Positions 34,355-44,123 are shown, counted from the first letter of the stretch. The stretch: 64,000 nt of DNA from Saprospiraceae bacterium UBA7328 (GCA_002471345.1 DKPS01000064.1:1137-65136), one strand, 5' to 3'. Numbers and translations are program-made. Notes: generated by a model from the letters alone, not told the origin.

Positions 34355-35290
34355 TTGTCGAAAGAAACAGTATTGAGTACAAAACATTTATTAGGAATAA
34401 AAGACCTGACTCCTAATGATATTAACCTCATATTTCAGACCGCGGATGGGTTTAAAGAAGTTATAAATAGACCTATTAAAAAAGTTCCTTCACTGAGGGA
34501 TATTACTATAGCAAATTTATTCTTTGAAAACTCTACAAGAACAAAGATTTCATTTGAATTAGCAGAGAAACGACTTTCTGCTGATGTTGTTAATTTTTCA
34601 GCTTCCAGTTCATCTGTAACGAAAGGAGAGACCCTACTTGATACAGTGAATAACATTCTGAGTATGAAGGTGGATATGGTAGTGCTCAGACATCCTACAC
34701 AAGGAGCTCCACATTTCTTAGCAAATAAGATCAATGCTAATGTCATCAATGCGGGTGATGGTACGCATGAACATCCCACACAGGCTTTATTAGATAGTTA
34801 TTCTATTAGAGAAAAGTATAAAAATTTTAATGACCTTAAAGTTTGTATTATAGGAGATATTATGCATTCTAGAGTTGCGTTAAGTAATATATTTTGCTTG
34901 AAGAAACTTGGAGCTCAGGTCAAAGTATGTGGCCCTCCCACCTTAATACCCAAAATGACAACTTCTTTAGGAATAGATGTAGAATATGATATCGACAAAG
35001 CTTTAGAATGGTGTGATGTTGCTAATGTTTTGAGAATCCAGTTTGAAAGGCAGGACGAGAAATTTATTCCCAGTTTAAGAGAATATTCCACTTATTATGG
35101 AATTACCCTTGATCGTGTAAATAAGCTTTCAAAAGAAATTACAATTATGCATCCAGGCCCAATAAATAGGGGAGTGGAAATTTCAAGTGACCTTGCTGAT
35201 TCAGAACATTCAATAATATTAGATCAAGTTGAAAATGGAGTAGCTATTAGAATGGCTGTTTTATATCTTTTAGCAGGTCAAAATGGCTAA
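34355..35290 (+). CDS. pyrB: Aspartate carbamoyltransferase catalytic subunit
   Basis: PyrB makes carbamoyl-aspartate in pyrimidine synthesis. The protein has the carbamoyl-phosphate motif FFENSTRTKISFELAEKRL, HPTQALLDSYSIRE, IIGDIMHSRVA and the aspartate-site region HPGPINRGVEI. The start is TTG 34355 (311 residues); another in-frame TTG at 34373 gives a shorter N-terminus. No ATG fits, since the stop of pyrR is only 8 nt upstream. No regulatory pyrI is adjacent, so the enzyme is of the PyrR-associated, PyrI-free kind. It ends the seven-gene run. Confidence 0.94.
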   Translation: MSKETVLSTKHLLGIKDLTPNDINLIFQTADGFKEVINRPIKKVPSLRDITIANLFFENSTRTKISFELAEKRLSADVVNFSASSSSVTKGETLLDTVNNILSMKVDMVVLRHPTQGAPHFLANKINANVINAGDGTHEHPTQALLDSYSIREKYKNFNDLKVCIIGDIMHSRVALSNIFCLKKLGAQVKVCGPPTLIPKMTTSLGIDVEYDIDKALEWCDVANVLRIQFERQDEKFIPSLREYSTYYGITLDRVNKLSKEITIMHPGPINRGVEISSDLADSEHSIILDQVENGVAIRMAVLYLLAGQNG

Positions 35291-35427
35291 GACCAATTAA
35301 ATTCAACCCAAGTGCTGGAATAATTTTTGCTTTCCTGTTAAATAACTCAAAAAAAATCTACAACCTGTTAACCTATTTATGTTAGAATATCGTTATAAGT
35401 ACGGTTTTAAATATCACTTCAATTACA

Positions 35428-36858
35428 ATGAGAAAAACATTATTACCTCTAATTTTCTCCCTATTCGTTGCATCAGTTTTTGCAAACTCAGTTGTAAACA
35501 TTGAAATAGAATACAAGAATTATGAAAATGACACCTTATTAATAGCATATCATTTTGGGGAGAAAATCCTTATCCAGGATACGCTCATAGCTAAATCAAA
35601 GTACAAATTTGAATATAAAAGAGAGGAGGCATTGGATCCCGGAATGTATATGCTTGTGGCAAAACCTAACAATACTTTTTTTCAATTTTTAGTAAATACT
35701 GAAGATCAGGAATTTAGTATCAAAACGGATTATAAGGAGAAAGAAGCAACTGAGATATCAGGCTCAGAGGAAAATGAAGCTTTTTATAGTTACATCAATT
35801 ATCTCTCAAAACAGAGGGTGCTGTTATCAGAAATCGATACTCTGGTTTCGAAAAATGAAATAACTCAAGAAGAAGGGAATCAACAAAAGAGTGATCTTGC
35901 TGATACAGTAGAAGCGTATCAAAAATCACTTATAGAAAAGCATCAAGGCCAAGTGTTCTCAATGATTATAAATGCGAATATGACTTTTGAAGTACCTAGT
36001 TTTCAAGGAAGCGAAGAGGAGAAAGAGCTTCAAAAATATAGATACTATAAAGAGCATTATTTAGATGGGGTGGATTTGGGAAATCCAGCTTCTCTGAGAA
36101 CTCCATTTCTCCATAAGAAGATTGATTTTTATATTGATAAACTGACTCCTATTAATGCAGATTCTATTAATCTATCATTGGATTTTTTATTGAATCAAAT
36201 GAAACCTGCAGAAAAGACATTTCAGTATTATTTAAGTCATTTCTTAAATAAGTATGGAAACTCAAAGTATATAGGTCTAGATGGAGCGTATGTTCATTTA
36301 GCCTTAAATTATTATGACAAAGGGCTCGCCCCGTGGGTCAAAGAGGAAAACCTGGAGGAAATAGTGAGTAATGCTAAAAGTATGGAGCCCACTTTAATTG
36401 GGAAGATTGCACCCGATTTCACAACATTTGAAGAGGACGGAGATGAGTTTACATTGAGTTTGTTCCAAGCTGATTACACGGTGCTTATTTTTTGGGCTCC
36501 GGATTGTGGTCATTGTACAAAGGCAATGCCTTACTTAGTAGATTTTCAAGAAAAATACAAAGACGATGGTGTCAGAGTAGTTTCTATTTGTAACCAAATC
36601 GGTAAAAAATATGAAACGTGTTGGACTGGAGTAACTGAAAAGAATATGATGACTTTTCTTAACACTGGAGATCAATACATGAGGTCAAGAGTAACTTCCA
36701 AATACTTTGTAAGATCTACACCTCTCATTCTTTTAATGGATAAAGACAAAAAGATTTTACTCTCAAAAATTCCAGCTGAAAATATGGATAGTATCATGAT
36801 GAATGTATTGGAGACTGAGGCTAAGAAATCTAAAGAAGTGATAGAGGAAAAAGGATAA
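35428..36858 (+). CDS. Exported thioredoxin-like protein with DUF4369/DUF5106-type N-terminal part
   Basis: This 476-residue protein has a signal peptide (1-19), a beta-rich N-terminal domain of the DUF4369 type (about 22-115), a helical DUF5106-like middle (about 115-310) and a C-terminal thioredoxin domain (about 325-465). The active site is FWAPDCGHC, with GxxxxPxxxL-type VRSTPLILLMDKD after it. Such proteins are probable periplasmic disulfide reductases in Bacteroidota. The partner is unknown. The gene is alone and its stop lies 8 nt from that of convergent rlmH. Confidence 0.87.
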   Translation: MRKTLLPLIFSLFVASVFANSVVNIEIEYKNYENDTLLIAYHFGEKILIQDTLIAKSKYKFEYKREEALDPGMYMLVAKPNNTFFQFLVNTEDQEFSIKTDYKEKEATEISGSEENEAFYSYINYLSKQRVLLSEIDTLVSKNEITQEEGNQQKSDLADTVEAYQKSLIEKHQGQVFSMIINANMTFEVPSFQGSEEEKELQKYRYYKEHYLDGVDLGNPASLRTPFLHKKIDFYIDKLTPINADSINLSLDFLLNQMKPAEKTFQYYLSHFLNKYGNSKYIGLDGAYVHLALNYYDKGLAPWVKEENLEEIVSNAKSMEPTLIGKIAPDFTTFEEDGDEFTLSLFQADYTVLIFWAPDCGHCTKAMPYLVDFQEKYKDDGVRVVSICNQIGKKYETCWTGVTEKNMMTFLNTGDQYMRSRVTSKYFVRSTPLILLMDKDKKILLSKIPAENMDSIMMNVLETEAKKSKEVIEEKG

Positions 36859-36866
36859 CTTCTTAC

Positions 36867-37343
36867 TTAGGGATTATGGTATTTTTCATTATTTAATATG
36901 GTGAAAGACCTGTATAGTTGTTCTGTAAGTAATATCCTACACATGTCATGAGGTAATGTCAGTTGACTAAGAGACCATTTTGCATTCGCTTTTTCTAAAA
37001 TAGAACTTTGAAATCCAAAGGCTCCCCCAATAATTATATTGATTTCTTTTGTAGATTGATTCTGAAGGGAAGCAATCATTTTTGATAATCCAATTGATGT
37101 GTACTCCTTGCCTTTCTCATCGAGGCAAATGGAGTAGGCTCCCTTTTCTACATATTTCTCGAAGAGTTTAGCTTCTTTTTCTTTTTGAGTTCTGGAGGAG
37201 CTGGCTTTTACATCTTTCAGCTCTACAACCTCTATTTTAGCATAGTGTTTTAATCTTTTTAAGTAAAGATCAGTGGCTTCTTTAGTGAATTTTTGTTTAG
37301 CCTTCCCTATCCAGATAAGTCTTATTTTCAATTTAGGTAGCAA
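36867..37343 (-). CDS. rlmH: 23S rRNA (pseudouridine(1915)-N(3))-methyltransferase
   Basis: RlmH is a SPOUT-fold methyltransferase that modifies helix 69 of 23S rRNA. The 158-residue protein has KIRLIWIGKAKQKFT at the start, ICLDEKGKEYTS, the knot region IIIGGAFGF and the C-terminal SQLTLPHDMCRILLTEQLYR ending in KYHNP. These are all family hallmarks and the length is exact. The gene overlaps the end of the MFS transporter gene by 11 nt. Confidence 0.96.
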   Translation of the reverse strand: MLPKLKIRLIWIGKAKQKFTKEATDLYLKRLKHYAKIEVVELKDVKASSSRTQKEKEAKLFEKYVEKGAYSICLDEKGKEYTSIGLSKMIASLQNQSTKEINIIIGGAFGFQSSILEKANAKWSLSQLTLPHDMCRILLTEQLYRSFTILNNEKYHNP

Positions 37344-38697
37344 TTGTTATGTCATCAGTATCCTCTACGTATCTCACTAAATATGCACCTATGCACATTA
37401 CTACTCCAGAGGCTACAAGAGAAAAAATGGCTTGATTTCCATACATATATTTCACCATTGGACCTCCAATCAAAGCATTCAGTATTTGTGGGATGGTGAT
37501 AAAAAGGTTAAATATTCCCATATAGATACCCATTTTGGCAGGAGGAATAGACCCTCCTAAAATGGCATAAGGCATAGCCAGAATACTGGCCCATGCTATT
37601 CCTATACCAATCATAGGTAGAATTAGTAAATCTTTATCACCTATGAAGTATATAGAAATCAAACCTAGGCCTCCCATAAGTAAAGAGAAAGCATGTGTGT
37701 TTTTTCTTCCTATTTTTCGAGCAATAGAAGGAAGTAAGAAAGCATATACAGTTGCAACAAGGTTGTAAACACCAAAAATATAACCGACCATATTACCTGC
37801 ATCATTGAAAGATTGGCTAGAACTATCCGTAGGATCTAGACCATATATATGTTGGGCTATTGCAGGGGTGGTGAATACCCACATTCCAAACAACGCAAAC
37901 CAACTACAAAACTGCACCCAACCTAGTTGACGCATTGTTTTAGGCATATTAGAAAAGTCTTCTTTAAAAGCAGTAAAAAAACTACGCTTATCAGAGTCAC
38001 TATCTTCTGGAACATCAGAAAACTCCTTCAGCTCTTCTGGACTATATTCTTTGGTTGTTACCAAGGTCCAAATAATGGCCATCATCAAAATAATGGCTCC
38101 TATTATAAAGGACCATACCAAGTTAGCTGGTAGACTTCCATCTGTAGCGGTAGTAGCCATGTTAAACCAATCTGCCAGAATTGTAGGGAGCCAAGAACCT
38201 ATCACAGCTCCTATTCCAATTAATACGGTTTGTATTGAGAAGCCAGCAGTCCTCTGCTCGGTCGGCAGATTGTCAGCTACTAGAGCTCTGAATGGCTCCA
38301 TTGCAATGTTAAAAGATGCATCCATTACCATCAGCATACCTGCTCCTACCCATAATGCTGGAAGAAAAGCCACGAACATATCTGCATTTGGCATTAGAAT
38401 AAGTCCAATTGAAGCTAGAACTGCTCCTAAAAGAAAATATGGTTTTCGCCTTCCAAGACGTCCCCAGCTCTTATCGCTTAAATGTCCAATAATGGGTTGT
38501 ACAACCATCCCGGTCACAGGTGCGACCAACCAAAACCAGGACAATTCATGAACATCAGCGCCAAATGTTTGTAAGATCCTACTTGCATTACCATTTTGGA
38601 GACCAAAACCCATTTGTATACCTAAGAAACCGACCGACATATTCCATATGGCGGCTCTTGACAAACGTGGTTTTGCTTTCGTTTTTAGTTCATTCAT
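37333..38697 (-). CDS. SLC45-like MFS sugar transporter (probable maltose uptake)
   Basis: This 454-residue protein has about twelve transmembrane segments and belongs to the MFS / GPH sugar transporter group. GFGLQNGNASRILQTFGAD near the start, PIIGHLSDKSWGRLGRRKPY (an MFS motif A variant) and ALVADNLPTEQRT match the SLC45-like transporters that are often found with GH65 phosphorylase and pgmB in Bacteroidota. The GH65 locus is here about 5 kb away, so maltose or a related disaccharide is the likely substrate by inference. It overlaps rlmH by 11 nt. Confidence 0.85.
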   Translation of the reverse strand: MNELKTKAKPRLSRAAIWNMSVGFLGIQMGFGLQNGNASRILQTFGADVHELSWFWLVAPVTGMVVQPIIGHLSDKSWGRLGRRKPYFLLGAVLASIGLILMPNADMFVAFLPALWVGAGMLMVMDASFNIAMEPFRALVADNLPTEQRTAGFSIQTVLIGIGAVIGSWLPTILADWFNMATTATDGSLPANLVWSFIIGAIILMMAIIWTLVTTKEYSPEELKEFSDVPEDSDSDKRSFFTAFKEDFSNMPKTMRQLGWVQFCSWFALFGMWVFTTPAIAQHIYGLDPTDSSSQSFNDAGNMVGYIFGVYNLVATVYAFLLPSIARKIGRKNTHAFSLLMGGLGLISIYFIGDKDLLILPMIGIGIAWASILAMPYAILGGSIPPAKMGIYMGIFNLFITIPQILNALIGGPMVKYMYGNQAIFSLVASGVVMCIGAYLVRYVEDTDDITIAT

Positions 38698-38927
38698 TCA
38701 AAGGGATTATGTTTTGACTAGTCATTTTCACACTGAAAAATACAACCTTAGAGCACAATTTTATAATGCTCATGAGTATATAGAAACATTGATGTAAAGA
38801 GGGGTTGCGTGAACAATCAAAGAATTATGTACTTATGGAGTGAGTAGAACTTTTATTCTAAAATCAGCTTCATTTAGTTGCCATTCATGTTCATATGGAT
38901 TTTCTTCGTAACTGATTTATAATCGAT

Positions 38928-39602
38928 ATGAAATATTACAAGTATTTGATAATTCTGCTTTTTATTAGCCTCTATAGTTGTATAGGTGATGATATAGTTG
39001 AAGATTTTGTTGAGCCTCAATTGAGGTTCATAACCGCTTTAGATACAATAGGTATCGATGAAACAATTCAATTACAAGTTCAGTTTTTTAATAATGTCGG
39101 TAGAGCCGAAGACACTGAAGTTAGTTGGTCCAGTAGCAATGACAATATTGCAATAATTAGCGAGGATGGATTGTTATGGGCAAGGGAGAAAGGGGAAGTC
39201 ATTATTTCAGCCACTATTAATTATGAAGGAGAGGCTATAAGAGTGGAGAAGGTAATAGCCGTCGATGAAGAAACCATTGAAGTTCCGAATGAAAGAATGG
39301 GGAGCTTAAGATCAACGAGTTCTTATGCTTTGAAAGGAGACTTTGTATTGACATCTACAGAGACAGGAGTTAATCTAGCTTTTGGTGAAGATTATGAAAC
39401 TGATGATGTGTTGCCAGGACTATATATATATCTAACCAATAATCCAAGTACAGTAAATGATGCTTTGGTAATAGGTGAGGTGACTACGTTTAAAGGTGTA
39501 CATAATTATGAAATCGATGATGTCGCTATCAATGATTACAGCCATGTATTATATTTCTGTAAGCCATTCAATGTAAAAGTTGGTGATGGTGTATTTGAAT
39601 AA
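38928..39602 (+). CDS. Lipoprotein with Big_2-like Ig domain and DM13 domain
   Basis: This 224-residue protein has a lipoprotein signal with lipobox LYSC (Cys18). Residues about 32-112 form a bacterial Ig-like (Big_2) domain: LDTIGIDETIQLQVQF, SSSNDNIAIISEDGLLWAREKGEVIISA. Residues about 128-224 read as a DM13 domain: ALKGDFVLTSTETG, LPGLYIYLTNNPSTVNDA, VTTFKGVHNYEID and the end SHVLYFCKPFNVKVGDGVF with its conserved cysteine. DM13 domains are proposed to carry electrons through a redox-active cysteine. It lies 21 nt before an outer-membrane barrel gene, so the two are probably made together. Confidence 0.75.
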   Translation: MKYYKYLIILLFISLYSCIGDDIVEDFVEPQLRFITALDTIGIDETIQLQVQFFNNVGRAEDTEVSWSSSNDNIAIISEDGLLWAREKGEVIISATINYEGEAIRVEKVIAVDEETIEVPNERMGSLRSTSSYALKGDFVLTSTETGVNLAFGEDYETDDVLPGLYIYLTNNPSTVNDALVIGEVTTFKGVHNYEIDDVAINDYSHVLYFCKPFNVKVGDGVFE

Positions 39603-39623
39603 TCACATTCATATTAATTAGAA

Positions 39624-40481
39624 ATGAAAAGAATACTAATCTTAATATCATCATTCTTTATGTTCAGCTCAGTCTATTCGGGTGGAGGATGGCCTCAACC
39701 TAAAGGGAAGGGGTATTTCAAATTATCTGAATGGTGGGTTAACGCTGATCAACATTATACTCTTGGAGGCCTCAAAGACCCAAATGTTACCACGGGACTA
39801 TACAATACCACATTTTATGGTGAGTATGGATTTACTAACAAATTTACAGGAGTTATAAATGTTCCATTGCTCAGTAGGAATGTTGTCAATAATTTGATAT
39901 CAGGAACAACCAATGAAATTATTACTCCCGGTGAAGCAATAAACTCTCCGGGAGATGCTGAGATCACTTTGAAATATGGAGTATTTCAACATTCTGCTAT
40001 ATCGATTTCAGCTTCAATAATCTTTGGAATACCTCTTGGTGAAAATGCTGGAGGACTAGCTGGAAATTTGCAAACAGGGGATGGTGAATTCAATCAAATA
40101 TTCAGAATTGATGCCGGTATACCCTTAGGCGGTAATGATGCATTTTCTGCTTATGGAAATGTATATGGAGGATATAATCTAAGAATTCGAGGGTTTTCAG
40201 ACGAAATAAGATACGGAGCAGAATTGGGGATAGGAATATTTTCTCAAAAATTATATGTGACTGGAAGATATGATGTTATAAAATCAAGGAATAACGAAGA
40301 GTCAGGAGCAATAGATGGTTCTTTCTTTGCTAATAATAGTGAAGTTACAAGTCTGACTGGAGAAATATCCTATCAGATAACATCTAAAGTGGGTGTTTCG
40401 GCAAGCTATGGAACGGCTTTAGATGGAAAAATTATTTATGCTGCACCTTCCTATTCTTTTGGAGTGTTTTTAAAGGTCTAA
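39624..40481 (+). CDS. Outer-membrane beta-barrel protein, function unknown
   Basis: This 285-residue protein has a signal peptide ending near SSVYS. The mature part begins GGGWPQPKGKGYFKLSEWW and consists of repeated short amphipathic strands (TTFYGEYGFTNKFTGVINVP, RIDAGIPLGGNDAFSAYGNVYGGY), ending in YSFGVFLKV with a terminal-strand pattern. It resembles the MetA-pathway-like or transporter-like barrels seen in Bacteroidota, but I cannot name the family. It follows the DM13 lipoprotein gene closely. Its stop is 7 nt from the stop of the convergent acyl-CoA dehydrogenase gene. Confidence 0.7.
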   Translation: MKRILILISSFFMFSSVYSGGGWPQPKGKGYFKLSEWWVNADQHYTLGGLKDPNVTTGLYNTTFYGEYGFTNKFTGVINVPLLSRNVVNNLISGTTNEIITPGEAINSPGDAEITLKYGVFQHSAISISASIIFGIPLGENAGGLAGNLQTGDGEFNQIFRIDAGIPLGGNDAFSAYGNVYGGYNLRIRGFSDEIRYGAELGIGIFSQKLYVTGRYDVIKSRNNEESGAIDGSFFANNSEVTSLTGEISYQITSKVGVSASYGTALDGKIIYAAPSYSFGVFLKV

Positions 40482-40488
40482 ACTTTAA

Positions 40489-42030
40489 TCAGGAACATTG
40501 AAGCCACTCACTTCCTTCTTTGTAATCGATAAAAGGAGACACTTGAGAGTGCTCTTGAAAAGAACAGACCAGACTTTTCACTTCTTGCTTTAATATATCT
40601 ATACAGCTCTCGATTAATTCATTTTTAAAACCACTTTCACCAAGATGTAATACCATGTTAGCAGATGCGACTCTACTAATTATTCTCCCAAGTTCTACTA
40701 GTTTTCGTTGAGAGAGACCTGCTTCTAATGTGATGTTTAGCATCTTTTTAAAGTGATCTTGAGCACGTTCTACAAGTTCAAAAGATTTGAAATACTCAGA
40801 CAGGTTTAGAGTTTTTTGGCGGGTCATTTTTTTAAGGACCATTTCGCCTATTTGCGAATAAAGCATCTCATTTGATCCTTCAAATATTCTGAAAGGTCTG
40901 GAATCAACAATTCCTCTGGAAGCCACATGCTCTTCTCTATATCCCATAGCACCATGAAGTTGTACAGATGTTTGGGCACAGTCTTGCATTAAGTCAGTGA
41001 TGAACGCCTTCATAGTATTAGCCTCTATGGCATCTCCAGCCACATTATTATCTATTCCACTGAACTGTGAACTCCTATGACACATTGCAGAGCAGATAGT
41101 GAAAGCACTTTGTATTTTGGAAACCTGATGTTTAATGCTGTCTAACTCTAATAGAGATTTGCCTCCAACATACCTTTTGGTACAATATTCTAAGGTATCA
41201 TCTAACATCCTTCTAATAAAGCCCATTGCCATTCCTGGAAATTGTAACCTGCTTCTATGAAGTAGGTCCATCATCAATTTCAAACCTGTAGATTCAGGTA
41301 TCAGTTTATTTTCTTCTGGAACAGTAATATCAATTTCATTCAATCCATAAGGAATAGGGTAGAGACCGATATTGTTATAGTATTCAAGTACTTTAATCTT
41401 TTGCTTTGGATCATGTTCATCTGTAATGAAGAAGTCTATATCTCTTCCTAAAGACCCACTTTCACTTTTCTTTCTACAAGTCATTACCCAATAATCTGCC
41501 ATTCCAGTCAGCCCCTGCCAATGTTTAGTGCCTTTGATATGATATTTGTCACCTATTTGTTGATTTGAAGTTTGCATATTTAAAGCATCGCTCCCATAAT
41601 CTGGTTCGGTGATCATAAGGCCACCCATATGCTGATCCTTTAGAAATTTTTCAAATATTCTCTTTTTTACATTCTCATGACCATACTTTCCTAGAGGTTC
41701 TATAAAAAGCGCAATATTGATCCCAAATACTAAAGAAAGTGACAGCGACTCATAAGATGCTGCTTCAAGAATACTTAAACATTCTTTTACATGTGAGCCT
41801 CTTCCTCCATATTCAGATGGAATTGCTACTGATAACGGCACAGCAGACAAAATCTCTTTTAAGACATGAGAAGGGAATCTTCTTTTCTTTGAAAATTCGG
41901 TTATATCATCGATTTCATAAAAGGCTTTATGAAGTGAAGAATTGACATTTTTAAGAAAGGCCTCAAAACATGGCTGAGTGCCGTTCTGTTCTAAAGTTTG
42001 GTTGATGTTAGGCGATACGATTTCTGACAT
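40489..42030 (-). CDS. Acyl-CoA dehydrogenase family protein
   Basis: This FAD enzyme of about 513 residues has an N-terminal helical domain, the beta domain with MGGLMITEPDYGSDALNMQT and KHWQGLTGMADYWVMTCR, and the C-terminal domain with QLHGAMGYREEHVASRG and RIFEGSNEMLYSQIGEMVL, where the catalytic Glu lies in FEGSN. A C-terminal extension of about 90 residues follows. ATG 42030 gives the start MSEIVSPNI; an upstream in-frame ATG at 42072 adds 14 hydrophobic residues not typical of the family. It differs from short-chain enzymes in length and may act on a special acyl substrate. Confidence 0.88.
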   Translation of the reverse strand: MSEIVSPNINQTLEQNGTQPCFEAFLKNVNSSLHKAFYEIDDITEFSKKRRFPSHVLKEILSAVPLSVAIPSEYGGRGSHVKECLSILEAASYESLSLSLVFGINIALFIEPLGKYGHENVKKRIFEKFLKDQHMGGLMITEPDYGSDALNMQTSNQQIGDKYHIKGTKHWQGLTGMADYWVMTCRKKSESGSLGRDIDFFITDEHDPKQKIKVLEYYNNIGLYPIPYGLNEIDITVPEENKLIPESTGLKLMMDLLHRSRLQFPGMAMGFIRRMLDDTLEYCTKRYVGGKSLLELDSIKHQVSKIQSAFTICSAMCHRSSQFSGIDNNVAGDAIEANTMKAFITDLMQDCAQTSVQLHGAMGYREEHVASRGIVDSRPFRIFEGSNEMLYSQIGEMVLKKMTRQKTLNLSEYFKSFELVERAQDHFKKMLNITLEAGLSQRKLVELGRIISRVASANMVLHLGESGFKNELIESCIDILKQEVKSLVCSFQEHSQVSPFIDYKEGSEWLQCS

Positions 42031-42140
42031 TATATGTTTTAGTAGAACAGAAAAAACAAAAGAATCAAACATTTGACGTCCTCCGCAATATATTCATAGA
42101 ATATTTAGGAAGCGAATGAATGCCAGTATAATAACAATGA

Positions 42141-42659
42141 TTAAGACTTTTTGTTGAAGAAACTTTGCCTTAACATTGAAAACCTGATTTCATCATAAAA
42201 GCTACCATTTTTAAAAATGGCCTCTTCAGAAATGCCTTCATTTTTAAAGCCGCATTTTTCAAGAACGCGACAAGAAGCTTGGTTAAATGAAAATACTGAA
42301 GCATAAATACGATGGCACCCAATTTCAGAAAAACCAATATTCAAAACAAGATCTATAGCCTGAGTCATAATACTCTTTCCCCAATATTGTTCTCCTAGCC
42401 AATACCCTAATTCCAAGTTTTGAGCATAGACATCATCTTTTACATGGAGTCCAATAATTCCGGAAAATTCACCATGATATTTTATAGCCCATCGATGATC
42501 AAGTGATTCTTTGTTGTTAAAATCAATAAACCATTCTGCATCTTTGAGGGTATATGGATGGGGAAATACATCTCTTAAGTTATCAGATATGTTTTTATTG
42601 TTAGCTATTAAAGCCAAGTTTTGAGCATCCTTCTTATTAAGTTTTCTAACACTTACCAT
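42141..42659 (-). CDS. GNAT family N-acetyltransferase (RimJ/RimL type)
   Basis: This 172-residue acetyltransferase has VRKLNKKDAQNLALIANN at the start, the RimJ/RimL motif region LGYWLGEQYWGKSIMTQAI with the acetyl-CoA loop, and GCHRIYASVFSFNQASCRVLEKCGFKNEG. The whole GNAT fold is covered. The target is not known; protein N-termini or small amines are both possible. It lies 29 nt after the GH13 gene in the same direction and may be transcribed with it, but has no obvious role in sugar use. Confidence 0.9.
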   Translation of the reverse strand: MVSVRKLNKKDAQNLALIANNKNISDNLRDVFPHPYTLKDAEWFIDFNNKESLDHRWAIKYHGEFSGIIGLHVKDDVYAQNLELGYWLGEQYWGKSIMTQAIDLVLNIGFSEIGCHRIYASVFSFNQASCRVLEKCGFKNEGISEEAIFKNGSFYDEIRFSMLRQSFFNKKS

Positions 42660-42688
42660 CTGAATTTTCTAATAAACGAGCCACTAGT

Positions 42689-44119
42689 CTATTTACCATA
42701 GCTTCCATCTAATACCATATATTGCCAAGGACCTATTTCCATTGTTTTTTTAGCAGTGGCATCAAATAAAGAATTGGTATGAATATTTCTAAAATTTTCA
42801 AAAGATATATCAAGACTATACTCCTGAGTTTCATTAGTTAGATTTATAATCACAACTGCATCATCATAATTACCCTTTCGTCTGAATGCAAGAACTTCAT
42901 TACTATCACTAATGAATTCTATTTCTGCTCCTCCTTCATTTCTAATTGCTGAGCATTGATCTTTAAATGCAAAAAGATTTTTATAAAAATCTTCATATTG
43001 TATATTATCCCAGTGAATGGTGTCTTTTTCAAAGAAAGGTACCCTGAAGTTAAGTGGTATTTCTTGACCATTGTATAGGAGCGGCATTCCATCAAAGGTA
43101 GCGGCTAGAACAGCTAAAGCTTGATGACCTGCTCCCATCCTGTCCATTACAGTTCCAGCCCAAGTATTTTCATCATGGTTTGAAGTGAAATGAATGCTAA
43201 ATCCTTTTTTGAATTGTGATCGATCTTTTTTTAACCATTTCCTTATATCCTCTACATTTTTTTCACCTTGAGCAATTTCATTCATCAGGTGATGAAAACT
43301 CCAACCATATGTTGCATGAAAAGCACCACTATTTCTATGGTAGGGAACTTCAGATTCTGCTAATAAGAATAGTTCTTTAGGAAGTTTAGAAAACTCTGCC
43401 TTCATCTGATCCCAAAAATCATCTGGAATTCCATGTGCCACATCCACTCTAAATCCATCGATATCTGCTTCCGTAACCCAGAATTTCATGGACTCCAGCA
43501 TAGCTTGCCTCATTTCTTGGTTATTATAATCCAGATCTGCTACATCTGTCCATCCCCAAGGCTCCCCAGTTTCGGGATTTATTGGATCTGTGATTTTTCC
43601 ATCTTCATCTTTTGTATACCATTCAGGATGATTTGTAATCCATGAATTATCCCATCCTGAGTGATTTGGTACCCAGTCTATAATCACTTTCAGTCCTTTT
43701 TCATGAGCAACCTTCACAAATTCTTTGAAATCCTGAGTAGTTCCCAAATCTGGATTTACACTTTTATAATCTGCCACTGCATATGGACTACCAAGGTATT
43801 TTGCCCTTTCTAATGGATCTTTTATTGATTCTACTAGCTCTCCATTGGTAGCCTTTCTATTTTTCATAGATATAGGATGGATAGGCATAAACCAAAGAAT
43901 ATCTATCCCCATAGATTTTAGCCGTGGAAGGTGAGTTTGAAAAGCATTGAAAGTCCCTTCTGCAGTTACGTTTCTAGTATTAACTTCATAAAGTACTGCT
44001 GATTCCGCCCATTTCGGAAGAGGTAGACCATCGGCTGATTCACTTACTCGTGTGCCTGTATCTTGGCATCCAAATAACATGAGGAGGCAGAGTAGGAAGA
44101 ATGCTATGATTTTGTTCAT
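42689..44119 (-). CDS. GH13 alpha-amylase family lipoprotein
   Basis: This 476-residue enzyme has a lipoprotein signal with lipobox LFGC (Cys18), so it acts in the periplasm or on the surface. The catalytic TIM barrel is complete: DWVPNHSGWD, GFRVDVAH with the nucleophile D226, LLAESEV with the acid/base E255, and FTSNHDENTW with D317. It should cleave alpha-1,4-glucans or maltodextrins. The gene lies 4 nt after the GH65 phosphorylase gene, which supports a joint role in maltodextrin breakdown. Confidence 0.92.
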   Translation of the reverse strand: MNKIIAFFLLCLLMLFGCQDTGTRVSESADGLPLPKWAESAVLYEVNTRNVTAEGTFNAFQTHLPRLKSMGIDILWFMPIHPISMKNRKATNGELVESIKDPLERAKYLGSPYAVADYKSVNPDLGTTQDFKEFVKVAHEKGLKVIIDWVPNHSGWDNSWITNHPEWYTKDEDGKITDPINPETGEPWGWTDVADLDYNNQEMRQAMLESMKFWVTEADIDGFRVDVAHGIPDDFWDQMKAEFSKLPKELFLLAESEVPYHRNSGAFHATYGWSFHHLMNEIAQGEKNVEDIRKWLKKDRSQFKKGFSIHFTSNHDENTWAGTVMDRMGAGHQALAVLAATFDGMPLLYNGQEIPLNFRVPFFEKDTIHWDNIQYEDFYKNLFAFKDQCSAIRNEGGAEIEFISDSNEVLAFRRKGNYDDAVVIINLTNETQEYSLDISFENFRNIHTNSLFDATAKKTMEIGPWQYMVLDGSYGK

Positions 44120-44123
44120 GATA

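Noticed and set aside
38051..38551. 166-residue open frame on the plus strand
   Set aside because: It is antisense to the MFS transporter gene and shows no recognisable sequence or signal.
42031..42072. Longer start for the acyl-CoA dehydrogenase gene
   Set aside because: It adds a short hydrophobic stretch not expected in this cytoplasmic enzyme family.
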